Assembly (NCBI GenBank): GCA_900766775.1
Contig: CAAFXN010000032.1
Coordinates: 1-25,615, forward strand
DNA from: Bacteroidales bacterium
GTDB lineage: Bacteria; Bacteroidota; Bacteroidia; Bacteroidales; Paludibacteraceae
Length of the DNA stretch: 25,615 nucleotides
Direction of reading: 5' to 3'
A program made the position numbers and the translations under genes. Below the pieces are notes generated by a model. It saw nothing but the letters and a program-made list of their open reading frames with translations, was not told the origin of the DNA and did not search any database. Positions 1-6,753 of the stretch are shown in pieces. Position 1 is the stretch's first letter. The number at the start of each line of letters is the position of its first letter.

Positions 1-161
1 ACGAGGGAGGCGGGGGAGTGGCAAAGCATACCAAAGCAGTTTGTTCCAAACTGTCCTGATGGGTCGGGGCGTCCCCTGTGGCATATTGTGGCAACAATAA
101 TTAAAAGGATAATTATATAACAATTATATAACGAATTAATGTTAAGTTTACAATAAATACT
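1..161. other. Window edge and upstream region of the DUF262 gene
   Basis: One forward frame stays open from base 1 to a TAA at 118-120, so this could be the last codons of a gene cut by the window edge. I do not recognise its product and cannot exclude chance. The stretch 100-161 is very AT-rich, as expected for a promoter. The best match to the -7 element is TAAGTTTA at 143-150, with one mismatch and no good -33 TTG, so I do not call a promoter. Confidence 0.2.
111..132. repeat. Two tandem 11-base units, AT-rich
   Basis: AATTATATAAC occurs twice head to tail (111-121 and 122-132), 30 bases before the DUF262 gene. On its own it is minor, but the 11-base period is the same as in several longer arrays in this window. 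Confidence 0.6.
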
Positions 162-1325
162 ATGAAAGCCGAACGGAAGATATACACTGTGGAAGAAATC
201 TGCAAAGGTTTTACCTACAACGAGGCAGAAGGCAAAGGTCTGTTTGGGCTCTCCGGCAGACTGACCATTCAGCCGGAGTATCAACGCAACTATCTGTACG
301 CCGAGCAGAACGGCACACGCGAGATAGCCGTTATAGAGTCCGTACTCAAAGGTTATCCTATCGGGTTGCTCTATTTTAATAAGGTGGACGAGAATCATCT
401 GGAGGTGTTGGATGGGCAGCAACGTATCACCTCCTTGGGGCGTTTCATCACGCGGAAGTTCCCCATTCGCATAGACGGTATGGAGCAGTATTTTGATTAC
501 ATGGCGGAAGACCTGAAAGAGAGAATCCTAAAAACGGAACTACTGGTCTATGAGTGCGAGGGGACGGAAAGCGAAATAAAAGAGTGGTTCAAGACGATCA
601 ACATCGCCGGACTGCCGTTGGAGGAGCAGGAGATACTGAATGCCGTCTATTGCGGACCTTTCGTTACCAAAGCCAAAGAGGTGTTCTCTAATTCTCAAAA
701 CGCCAACACCAACAAGTGGTCGGCATTCTTGCGCGGCAACGTGAAGCGTCAAGCCTACCTGCATACCGCATTGGAATGGGTGAGCCGCGGCGAAGTGAGC
801 CGGTACATGTCGCTCCACCGCAACGATGATAACATCCGCGAGATGGAAACCTATTTCAACAGCGTCATCGACTGGGCAAGCGGCGTGTTCACACATATTG
901 AGAAAGAGATGTGCGGACTGCCGTGGGGCGAACTCTACGAGCGATACCACAAACAACCATACGACCCCTCGGAGGTGGCTGACAAGCAGCGTGCACTGTA
1001 CGAAGATTTCTACGTAAAGAACAAGAAAGGCATCTATGAATATATCCTCGGAGGCTGTCAAGATACCAAACTATTAGAGGTACGTTGTTTCGACGAGCCG
1101 ACCAAGAAAAGCGTGTATGCGCGGCAGACGGCAGAAGCCAAACAGTCGGAGGTGTCTAACTGCCCTCTCTGCGCCATGGGGCACGATGCCAACCGTTCGC
1201 GTATATGGAAACTGACGGAGATGGATGCCGACCACGTAACGGCATGGTCAAAAGGCGGGGCGACAGACATCACCAACTGTCAGATGCTATGCCAAACCCA
1301 CAACAGAGCAAAAGGGAATAAGTAG
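162..1325 (+). CDS. DUF262 (ParB/Srx-like) protein with C-terminal HNH nuclease domain
   Basis: This 387-residue protein joins an N-terminal DUF262 domain to a C-terminal HNH nuclease. The DUF262 signature is QPEYQRNY at residues 37-44 and DGQQR at 84-88; in characterised members this motif belongs to the NTP-binding/hydrolysis site. The C-terminus has a CPLC zinc pair (C334, C337), the DADHV core (D357, H358) and a second half with N372, C377 and HN at 380-381, which together read as an intact HNH fold. The architecture resembles GmrSD, BrxU and SspE, which restrict modified or phage DNA, but those usually carry DUF1524 and are longer. Here the HNH is of the compact four-cysteine type. The gene stands alone: no methyltransferase, helicase or toxin partner lies downstream, and upstream is outside the window. 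A defence nuclease is the best inference; specificity cannot be told. Confidence 0.85.
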   Translation: MKAERKIYTVEEICKGFTYNEAEGKGLFGLSGRLTIQPEYQRNYLYAEQNGTREIAVIESVLKGYPIGLLYFNKVDENHLEVLDGQQRITSLGRFITRKFPIRIDGMEQYFDYMAEDLKERILKTELLVYECEGTESEIKEWFKTINIAGLPLEEQEILNAVYCGPFVTKAKEVFSNSQNANTNKWSAFLRGNVKRQAYLHTALEWVSRGEVSRYMSLHRNDDNIREMETYFNSVIDWASGVFTHIEKEMCGLPWGELYERYHKQPYDPSEVADKQRALYEDFYVKNKKGIYEYILGGCQDTKLLEVRCFDEPTKKSVYARQTAEAKQSEVSNCPLCAMGHDANRSRIWKLTEMDADHVTAWSKGGATDITNCQMLCQTHNRAKGNK

Positions 1326-1340
1326 CGTGAGTTCCTTATA

Positions 1341-1395
1341 CAAAAGAAAAATCCATAACTTGCAGCGTGGTGCATAGTTATGGATTTTTCTTTTG
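1341..1395 (+). terminator. Perfect 20-bp hairpin after the DUF262 gene
   Basis: Arms 1341-1360 and 1376-1395 are exact reverse complements (right arm AGTTATGGATTTTTCTTTTG) around a 15-base loop. The loop itself contains TGCA twice and could extend the stem. The right arm ends in a T-rich tract, so it can work as an intrinsic terminator for the gene ending at 1325. A 20-bp perfect stem is longer than most terminators. Confidence 0.75.
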
Positions 1396-1413
1396 GGGAG
1401 TAATGTTTGGGGT

Positions 1414-1437
1414 GTACCAGCGTACCAGCGTACCAGC
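1414..1437. repeat. Three perfect tandem copies of GTACCAGC
   Basis: Units lie at 1414-1421, 1422-1429 and 1430-1437 with no mismatch. They stand about 55 bases before a second triplicated 8-mer (1493-1516). The gene-free region 1326-2035 therefore contains two iteron-like blocks. No replication or primase gene is visible nearby. Confidence 0.85.
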
Positions 1438-1455
1438 AGTTTCCATAAATACACC

Positions 1456-1478
1456 CGCGCGCGCACACATGTATATAT
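1456..1478. other. 23-base alternating purine-pyrimidine tract
   Basis: From CGCGCGCGCACAC into ATGTATATAT every base alternates pyrimidine and purine. Such tracts can adopt Z-DNA or unwind easily. It lies between the two triplicated 8-mers. Confidence 0.6.
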
Positions 1479-1492
1479 TTTGGAAAAGTACT

Positions 1493-1516
1493 GTCACACT
1501 GTCACACTGTCACACT
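1493..1516. repeat. Three perfect tandem copies of GTCACACT
   Basis: Units lie at 1493-1500, 1501-1508 and 1509-1516. Unit length and copy number are the same as in the GTACCAGC block at 1414-1437, while the sequence differs. Confidence 0.85.
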
Positions 1517-1676
1517 TCTGACTTTTTATTCCCTCTCCACGCACTCCCCTATACCTACCCAAAACAGTCCGATTATTAAGATTTCCCTTTCCTCTATCCC
1601 CTCGGGTGTTTTTCGCGGGTCGTTCGCAACCCGAACCCACCCCGAAAATGTACTATTTTTAACGTGAGTTCGATAT

Positions 1677-1697
1677 CCCGACAAATCGGGACAAGTT
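1677..1697. repeat. Palindromic 21-base unit, first copy
   Basis: CCCGACAAATCGGG followed by ACAAGTT. The arms CCCGA/TCGGG pair around a four-base loop. It interrupts the dispersed element at a point where copy 2 is continuous, after GATAT. Confidence 0.85.
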
Positions 1698-1737
1698 AAG
1701 CAAACTATTCTCAGCAATCAAAGACTAAATTGGTTTT

Positions 1738-1758
1738 CCCGACAGGTCGGGACAAGTT
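1738..1758. repeat. Palindromic 21-base unit, second copy
   Basis: CCCGACAGGTCGGG followed by ACAAGTT, placed between GGTTTT and TGGTAAT. Copy 2 of the dispersed element lacks it. Confidence 0.85.
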
Positions 1759-1811
1759 TGGTAATGAATTAATGGTTAATTACACGTTAATTATACGTTA
1801 AAGAAAAATAT

Positions 1812-1832
1812 CCCGACAGGTCGGGACAAGTT
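1812..1832. repeat. Palindromic 21-base unit, third copy
   Basis: Identical to the second copy, CCCGACAGGTCGGG then ACAAGTT. It lies between AAAATAT and CCGAACAATT and is absent from the matching site in copy 2. Confidence 0.85.
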
Positions 1833-1990
1833 CCGAACAATTTTTGGAAATATTTGTTGAAATAAAAGAGTCATCGTTGTTTCAATGTATATGTATCTTA
1901 TTTCGAATTCACGTATTATTAAGATTCACCCCACGCCCCGCCTTCCAAGCCCCGACGGGGCAACATAACCCGATTATGAATCGGCAGGGC

Positions 1991-2034
1991 AAAAAAAGGC
2001 TGTCGAGCAAGTCATACCTGCAAGACAGCCTTTT
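1991..2034 (-). terminator. Rho-independent terminator of the glycosyltransferase transcript
   Basis: Two bases after the glycosyltransferase stop, the minus strand reads AAAAGGCTGTC, a 19-base loop, then GACAGCCTTTT and more T. The 11-bp stem with a seven-T tail is a textbook terminator. The A-rich other side may let it also work for plus-strand transcripts. Confidence 0.9.
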
Positions 2035-2035
2035 C

Positions 2036-3160
2036 TTATCGTTCCATCACCGCCGCCGTCATCTTCGACCAAGCGTATTTGCGTTTCTCTTCCTCGATAC
2101 CCGAATCGAAACAATGGGCTTCTCGGTGGCAGAAATCCAGCAACGCGTCTGCTATAGCACGAGCATCAACAGGCGTTACATACCCCACCTTCCCGTTCGG
2201 CACTATCTCCGCCAGCCCGCCCACGTCGGTTACCAACATCGGTTTGGAGAAGTGGTACGCCACCTGCGTTACGCCGCTCTGCGTCGCGGACTTATACGGT
2301 TGCACGATGAGGTCTGCCGCCGAGAAATACACGCGCACTTGGTCGTTAGGTATGAACTGCGTATGCCAAACGATTTGCCCCTGCAAGCCGAGTTCCTTCT
2401 CCAACTGCGCATACTGCTCGGCGTTGTTGTAGAACTCGCCCGCCACGAGCAGCCGCACCTTCTCCCCTCGCAGGCGCGGGTCGGCGTAGGCACGCATGAG
2501 GAGGTCAAGCCCCTTGTAATCGCGGATAAAACCAAAGAAGAGCAGGTAGCGGTAACCGCTCTCTAAGCCCAGTTGCCGCTGCGCCTCCGCCTGCGGCAAG
2601 GGCTCGCCGAAGTTGTCGTAGAGCGGGTGCGGGCAGAGCGCGACACGCACGGGACTTTGCTTCGGCAGGAAGCGCTCGCAGTCGCGCTTCACGCTGTCGG
2701 ACATCGCCACGAAATGGTCAATGCTGCGCACGAAATAGCGTATCAGCCACTTGTCCCAGAAATGCGGCTCGTGGGGAATGACGTTATCGAGAATCGACAC
2801 CACGCGTATGCCCTGCCTGCGCGCCAGCCGCGAGATAGTCCCCAAGCAGGGTGCCATAAGCGGAATCCAGAACTTCACCACCATCAGGTCGGGCTGGATA
2901 CGACGGAGCAGGCGCGCCGTCTTCCACCACGAGAAGGGGTTGACCGAGTTCATCACACGCGTGATTCGCAGGTCTGTCGGCGCGGGCTCGTCGGAATACT
3001 GTGTCTTCCCCGGAAAGAGGAAGTCGGGATACTGGAGGGTGAAAGTGAGAATCTCCACCTCGTGCCCCTCCGCCATAAACTGCCGCGCCAGTCGCTCATT
3101 GTAGGTAGCAATACCGCCGCCGCGATAGGGCCACGATGTGCCAAGGATAACTATTTTCAT
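2036..3160 (-). CDS. GT4-family glycosyltransferase
   Basis: This 374-residue protein has the two Rossmann-like halves of a GT-B glycosyltransferase. The N-terminal acceptor half starts MKIVILGTSWPYRGGG with the glycine-rich loop. The C-terminal nucleotide-sugar half shows FFGFIRDYKGLDLL, VAGEFY and the donor-binding end KPMLVTDVGGLAEIV. The first glutamate of the usual EX7E motif is not obvious (SGVTQVAYHFSKP). It probably moves a sugar from a nucleotide donor onto a surface glycan or lipid; substrate unknown. An in-frame ATG ten codons earlier overlaps the end of the preceding gene; I prefer the inner ATG because family members begin at this strand. It lies 20 bases after the pseudouridine synthase and ends the transcript. 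Confidence 0.88.
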   Translation of the reverse strand: MKIVILGTSWPYRGGGIATYNERLARQFMAEGHEVEILTFTLQYPDFLFPGKTQYSDEPAPTDLRITRVMNSVNPFSWWKTARLLRRIQPDLMVVKFWIPLMAPCLGTISRLARRQGIRVVSILDNVIPHEPHFWDKWLIRYFVRSIDHFVAMSDSVKRDCERFLPKQSPVRVALCPHPLYDNFGEPLPQAEAQRQLGLESGYRYLLFFGFIRDYKGLDLLMRAYADPRLRGEKVRLLVAGEFYNNAEQYAQLEKELGLQGQIVWHTQFIPNDQVRVYFSAADLIVQPYKSATQSGVTQVAYHFSKPMLVTDVGGLAEIVPNGKVGYVTPVDARAIADALLDFCHREAHCFDSGIEEEKRKYAWSKMTAAVMER

Positions 3161-3180
3161 GGTTCGTTGGATTTCTGTGC

Positions 3181-4080
3181 CTATTGACATATTCGGTTAA
3201 ACTCCTTGGGGACAGGTGTCTCAAAGTGGACGGTCTGCTCCGTGGCGGGGTGGATGAACTCCAGCACACGGGCATGCAGGCAGAGACGGTCGGCAGGCGA
3301 GAACTCGTTGCCGTGTCCGTACTTGCGGTCGCCCGAGACGGGATGTCCCTTAGACGCAAGGTGCACGCGAATCTGGTTGGTGCGCCCCGTCTCGAGGTTC
3401 AGTTCCACCATCGAGAGGTCCTTCTCTGCGTTCTCACGGATGACCTTGTAGTTGGTAATCGCGATGTCGCCCCCGTCGTCCACAGGCGAGGAATAGACCA
3501 TGGCGTTGCGTTTGTCCTCGGTGAGCCATGTGGTTATTTTGCCCTCTTTCTGCTCGAAAATCCCCTCGGCAACCGCCACATAGGTGCGCTTCGTAACCAG
3601 TTGCCGCCAGTAGGTGCGCATGTAGTGCTGCAACTCCGGCGACTTGGCGAACACCAGCAGTCCGCTCGTCTCGCGGTCGAGACGATGGACAGTGTAGATA
3701 CCTGCGCGCGCGTTCTGGCGGCGGACATAGGCTTTCAGGATGGAGAACGCCGTGGTCTCAGTGGAGCCGGGGAAGGTGGGCACCGTGAGCAACCCCACCT
3801 GCTTCTCCACCACGATGAGGTGGTCGTCCTCAAACACAATGCGCAGTTTCGGGTGATTCAGTTGGATGTTTCCCCTGCCGCTGCTGATGACCACCGTGTC
3901 GCCGCTGTTCAGCGGCGTGTCATGGCGGGTCTGCACCACGCCGTTCACCGTTACGCGGCGCCGGCTGAGGAGTTGCTTGACGCTGGTCTTTGCCATGCCT
4001 CCCATCTTCGACTGTATGAAATCGAGCAGGGCGGTCGGCTGCTCCACACGGAGCGAAGTATCGTCTTTTTTCTTGTACAT
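3181..4080 (-). CDS. RluA-family 23S rRNA pseudouridine synthase
   Basis: The 299-residue protein has an N-terminal S4 RNA-binding domain (residues about 14-70, with SVKQLLSRRRVTVNG) followed by the RluA catalytic domain. The motif HRLDRETSG at 132-140 contains the catalytic aspartate D135; GRTNQIRVHLASKGHPV marks the C-terminal part. Members isomerise uridines in 23S rRNA or tRNA. RluD-like by domain order, but the exact target cannot be read from sequence. It lies 85 bases after the PnuC-like gene and 20 before the glycosyltransferase, so the three are probably cotranscribed. Confidence 0.92.
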   Translation of the reverse strand: MYKKKDDTSLRVEQPTALLDFIQSKMGGMAKTSVKQLLSRRRVTVNGVVQTRHDTPLNSGDTVVISSGRGNIQLNHPKLRIVFEDDHLIVVEKQVGLLTVPTFPGSTETTAFSILKAYVRRQNARAGIYTVHRLDRETSGLLVFAKSPELQHYMRTYWRQLVTKRTYVAVAEGIFEQKEGKITTWLTEDKRNAMVYSSPVDDGGDIAITNYKVIRENAEKDLSMVELNLETGRTNQIRVHLASKGHPVSGDRKYGHGNEFSPADRLCLHARVLEFIHPATEQTVHFETPVPKEFNRICQ

Positions 4081-4102
4081 ATATGAAACTTCGTGTTTAC
4101 AC

Positions 4103-4120
4103 GCCCCGAATCATCGGGGC
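4103..4120. repeat. Palindrome GCCCCGA-N4-TCGGGGC
   Basis: Seven-base perfect arms around a four-base loop, in the gap between the PnuC-like and pseudouridine synthase genes. No T-tract follows, so it is not a clear terminator. Beside it GAACTTCGTGTT-like words occur three times (4086-4158). It resembles the CCCGA/TCGGG units elsewhere but is not identical. Confidence 0.6.
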
Positions 4121-4165
4121 TGTTAGGAACTGCGTGTTAGGAACTTCGTGTTTATAAAAAGATAA

Positions 4166-4915
4166 TCAATTTCTTCTCAATCTCTGCCATGCGAAGAAGG
4201 CAGAAGCGTTGATAACGAGGTAGAAAAGGAAGAGAACAATGCAGTAGATATTCCCGAGCAGGACGTAGAACAGTATGCCCGCGAGGCTGTAGAGTACCCA
4301 CCAAATCCACGCGTCCATCTTCTGATAGATGAGCCAGAAATTTGCCATCACGGAGGAGGCAATCATCATCGCCCCTGCCAGTTTGAGCAGCCATTGGTCA
4401 GCCCATGCGTCGTGGTTCAGCACCAGCGTGGTGAAGGCATAGTCCGCCACGATGATAAGCAGAGCGAGCGTGAGCGTCAGTCCCTGCCGCCAACCGTGCA
4501 GATACTCGGGGCGGAAAGGCTCCGCCGTGGTTGGCGTAGTTTCCGTTGCCGCCAGTTTCTTGCGCCATGTGATGAGCGACAAGACCATGAAAGGGATGAA
4601 GATACCTATCTGCAAAAAGGTAAGGTCGTAGTTGCCTTGCAGCGCGAACTGTGTGCCCAGCAGCACCGCCATGACGATACCACCGATGAAGCCCGTGTAG
4701 TTCTGCGGGTTGCGGATAGTGAGCACATACGCCGTACCCACCACGCTGGCGGGAATACCCACGATGAACGCCGCGCTATCCCATTGCAGCAGCACGCCGC
4801 GCAACGGCTCGCAGAACCGCTCAACCACCAGCAGCACCACAAACAGCGCCGCATAAATCCCCGCCGACAGCAGCAACATCCGCCCGAGTTCCCGATATAG
4901 GTCTTTCTTTAGCAT
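4166..4915 (-). CDS. PnuC-family vitamin/nucleoside transporter
   Basis: A 249-residue integral membrane protein with about seven predicted hydrophobic segments. The C-terminal half has the PnuC-type pattern: LIYQKMDAWIWWVLYSLAG, then LYCIVL-type helix, then FAWQR at the end; an asparagine-rich NPQNYTGF turn opens the fourth segment. PnuC proteins let nicotinamide riboside (PnuC), thiamine (PnuT) or riboflavin (PnuX) cross the inner membrane by facilitated diffusion, with trapping by a kinase. No kinase gene and no thiamine or NAD riboswitch is visible upstream, so the substrate stays open. It is the first gene of a probable three-gene operon. Confidence 0.75.
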   Translation of the reverse strand: MLKKDLYRELGRMLLLSAGIYAALFVVLLVVERFCEPLRGVLLQWDSAAFIVGIPASVVGTAYVLTIRNPQNYTGFIGGIVMAVLLGTQFALQGNYDLTFLQIGIFIPFMVLSLITWRKKLAATETTPTTAEPFRPEYLHGWRQGLTLTLALLIIVADYAFTTLVLNHDAWADQWLLKLAGAMMIASSVMANFWLIYQKMDAWIWWVLYSLAGILFYVLLGNIYCIVLFLFYLVINASAFFAWQRLRRN

Positions 4916-4929
4916 TTTAATAAAACTTG

Positions 4930-5040
4930 CCAGGCCCCGAAGAGGCGAAATAGATTAGCACAGGGGCTTGCCCCTGTGTAAGAGTTGCCCCTTCAATGCA
5001 AGCCCTGTAAGGGCGATATAACTACTATTATATAATTTCC
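4930..5040. repeat. Cluster of short GC-rich palindromes
   Basis: Within 110 bases there are GCCCCGAAGAGGC (4934-4946), CACAGGGG-CTTG-CCCCTGTG (4959-4978, effectively a 9-bp stem) and GCCCTGTAAGGGC (5002-5014). This looks like a REP-type mosaic between the PnuC-like gene and the end of the ribosomal operon. The rest of the gap up to 5151 shows nothing I can name. Confidence 0.6.
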
Positions 5041-5151
5041 CGTTCCTTGATACCATAACAAGTCCGAGCACTCCGAATTATCTGATTATTCAGAGCCTGA
5101 CCAATACATCTTGGCTCTTGGTTCCTAATTCCTTGCTCCTACATAAAACAC

Positions 5152-5177
5152 AAAAGCGGACTTAAAAGTCCGCCTTT
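5152..5177 (-). terminator. Terminator of the rpsF-rpsR-rplI-rpmE operon
   Basis: On the minus strand CAAAGGCGGACTT pairs with AAGTCCGCTTTTG (one bulged base), followed by TGTTTTAT. It lies 10 bases after the L31 stop codon. Confidence 0.85.
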
Positions 5178-5187
5178 GCATGTTATT

Positions 5188-5442
5188 TTAGTTGCGTTTA
5201 CGGTTGCCGTAGCGCGACATGAACTTATCCACACGACCGGCGGTATCGACCAGTTTCGATTTGCCGGTGTAGAAGGGGTGGCTCGTGTTGGAGATTTCCA
5301 ACTTAATCAGAGGGTACTGCACGCCGTCTATCTCAATGCTGTCTTTTGTTGCAGCGGTCGAGCGGCTGAAGAACTGAGTACCGTCGGACATATCTTTGAA
5401 GACTACCACGCGGTAGTTCTCGGGATGAATTCCTTGTTTCAT
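5188..5442 (-). CDS. rpmE2: 50S ribosomal protein L31 type B
   Basis: The 84-residue protein starts MKQGIHPENYR, as type B L31 proteins do, and contains SNTSHPFYTGK and the basic tail of the family. It has no cysteine, so it is the zinc-independent form. In many bacteria that form is a Zur-controlled spare; here it is inside the constitutive rpsF operon. A TTG nine codons upstream would extend the frame, but the ATG at 5442 gives the usual length. It follows rplI by 27 bases. Confidence 0.95.
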   Translation of the reverse strand: MKQGIHPENYRVVVFKDMSDGTQFFSRSTAATKDSIEIDGVQYPLIKLEISNTSHPFYTGKSKLVDTAGRVDKFMSRYGNRKRN

Positions 5443-5469
5443 TGTCTTTACAGTCTTAGGGTTAAACAA

Positions 5470-5916
5470 TTACTCTGCAGCCACTACGTTCAGATGAATG
5501 TCTGCTTTTACCTCGCGGTGGAGACGCGCCTGTGCGGTGTGCTCACCCACAGCCTTAATCGGCTCTGCGATGGTAATCACTTTCTTGTCGATATTAATCT
5601 CTTGTGCAGCCAGTGCGTTGGAGATTTGCGTCGTCGTAACGGTACCGAAGATTTTGCCGTCTTCGTTAGCCTTTACGGTCAGCGTGATTACGGTCTCTGC
5701 CAACTTAGCAGCCAGTGCCTGAGCGTCTGCCAGCAACTTAGCCTGCTTGTGAGCCTGTTGTTTCAGGTTCTCTGCCAACTGCTTGCGGTTGCTCTCGTTA
5801 GCGATAACGGCAATCTTGTTCGGCAACAGATAGTTGCGGCCATAGCCGTCGCGTACTTTTACAATATCGTTCTTGAAACCGAGGTTTGCAAGGTCTTGAA
5901 TCAAAATAACTTCCAT
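5470..5916 (-). CDS. rplI: 50S ribosomal protein L9
   Basis: 148 residues, the usual L9 length. The N-terminal rRNA-binding domain is plain: MEVILIQDLANLGFKNDIV, then GYGRNYLLPNKIA. A long alanine/lysine-rich helix (about 42-75) links to the C-terminal domain. Third gene of the operon, 29 bases after rpsR. Confidence 0.97.
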   Translation of the reverse strand: MEVILIQDLANLGFKNDIVKVRDGYGRNYLLPNKIAVIANESNRKQLAENLKQQAHKQAKLLADAQALAAKLAETVITLTVKANEDGKIFGTVTTTQISNALAAQEINIDKKVITIAEPIKAVGEHTAQARLHREVKADIHLNVVAAE

Positions 5917-5945
5917 GATGTCTTTCGTTTTTTAGGGTTCAACAC

Positions 5946-6212
5946 TTATTTCATCATATCGGTTACGTAGGGCAGCAATGCCAAGTGGCGTGCTTTCTTC
6001 ACTGCCTGAGCTACCTTGCGCTGATACTTCAGGCTCGTTCCCGTGATACGGCGAGGCAGAATCTTACCTTGCTCGTTCAGGAACTTCTTCAGGAACTCGG
6101 GGTCTTTGTAGTCAATGTACTTGATACCGGATTTCAAGAAACGGCAGTACTTTTTCTTCTTCTGCTCGGATGTTTGCGGAGTCAGATAGCGGATTTCATC
6201 GTTCTGTGCCAT
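5946..6212 (-). CDS. rpsR: 30S ribosomal protein S18
   Basis: 88 residues with the S18 core: CRFLKSGIKYIDYKD, ILPRRITGTSLKYQRKV and QAVKKARHLALLPYV. S18 binds S6 on the platform of the small subunit. Its start is only two bases after the rpsF stop, which suggests translational coupling of the two partners. Confidence 0.97.
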   Translation of the reverse strand: MAQNDEIRYLTPQTSEQKKKKYCRFLKSGIKYIDYKDPEFLKKFLNEQGKILPRRITGTSLKYQRKVAQAVKKARHLALLPYVTDMMK

Positions 6213-6214
6213 GA

Positions 6215-6559
6215 TTAAGCCTCCTCTTTTTTGAAGTTGTTACGACGTTTTTCTGCGTACTCGAAAGCGTACTTGTCCAGACGCGTTGTGAGGAAGCGGA
6301 TGACGCGCTCATCACGGCGGAACTCAGTCTCGAGCGTAGCGATAAAGGCGGGTTCTACATCAAACTGCAGCAAGGCATAGAATCCCGTTGTTTTACCTTG
6401 GATGGGGTAAGCAAGTTGCTTCATGCCCCACTCCTCACGGTTCAAAATGGTACCGCCATTCTGCGTGAGAAGGTTCTCGAATTTGTCTACCGCTTCCTTC
6501 ATCTGTGGTTCAGACAAAACGGGAGTCAACACGAAAGCGGCTTCGTAATGATTTAACAT
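6215..6559 (-). CDS. rpsF: 30S ribosomal protein S6
   Basis: 114 residues: MLNHYEAAFVLTPVLSE, the EWGMKQLAYPIQGKT strand and FRRDERVIRFLTTR fit S6 throughout. First gene of the operon. In other bacteria the S6:S18 pair can bind the mRNA leader to repress it; the roughly 130-base leader here is partly filled by a dispersed AT-rich repeat and I cannot identify that site. Confidence 0.97.
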   Translation of the reverse strand: MLNHYEAAFVLTPVLSEPQMKEAVDKFENLLTQNGGTILNREEWGMKQLAYPIQGKTTGFYALLQFDVEPAFIATLETEFRRDERVIRFLTTRLDKYAFEYAEKRRNNFKKEEA

Positions 6560-6630
6560 AATGTTTGTTAATGAATTTTGTTGTTAATAATTATAAGGAA
6601 TAACAATGCTCTTCCGCACTCACACACGCC

Positions 6631-6665
6631 CTCATAATTCATAATTCTTAATTCTTAATTAGAAT
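6631..6665. repeat. AATTCAT/AATTCTT heptamer block in the rpsF leader
   Basis: CTCATAATTCATAATT and then two AATTCTT units. It is flanked by GCCCTC on one side and GCGGGCGC on the other, so CGCCC/GGGCG can pair around it in the rpsF mRNA. Related blocks occur at 6965, 15471, 16291 and four times at 22828-23007. Confidence 0.75.
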
Positions 6666-6695
6666 ACGCGGGCGCAGTACCGCCGAAAAAGCGTG

Positions 6696-6726
6696 CAAAG
6701 GTACTGCTTTTTTTTGAATTATGCAA
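6696..6726 (-). promoter_or_regulatory. Bacteroidota promoter of the rpsF operon
   Basis: Minus strand TTG (6724-6726), 20-base spacer, then TACCTTTG (6696-6703), followed by a C. This fits the -33/-7 consensus of the primary sigma factor of this phylum. Predicted start near 6690, about 130 bases before the ATG. Confidence 0.85.
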
Positions 6727-6753
6727 GTTTTTCTGCTTTTTTTTGTATTTTTC

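Larger units (their letters stand above)
1659..1914. repeat. Dispersed element, copy 1 (256 bases, with three palindromic insertions)
   Basis: This stretch matches 21801-21992 in the same orientation along its whole length. The right 80 bases, from GAACAATTTTTGGAAAT to TTCACGT, are almost identical. Copy 1 is 64 bases longer, and the excess is three 21-base units at 1677-1697, 1738-1758 and 1812-1832. It also carries four 11-base units (1760-1803) ending in GTTAATT or similar. Its ends contain the inverted pair ACGTGAGTTCGA (1662-1673) and TTCGAATTCACGT. No coding capacity is seen. It lies between two convergent genes. Confidence 0.85.

Noticed and set aside
1367..1579. 70-codon frame over the triplicated 8-mers
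   Set aside because: Its sequence is only translated repeats and starts inside the terminator hairpin.
1844..2566. 240-codon plus-strand reading frame
   Set aside because: It runs through the dispersed element and terminator and then opposite the glycosyltransferase. The translation has no domain pattern and is arginine/histidine-rich like an antisense shadow.
4916..5150. Riboswitch for the PnuC-like gene
   Set aside because: The conserved TPP or NAD+ aptamer words are not present; only REP-like palindromes are seen.
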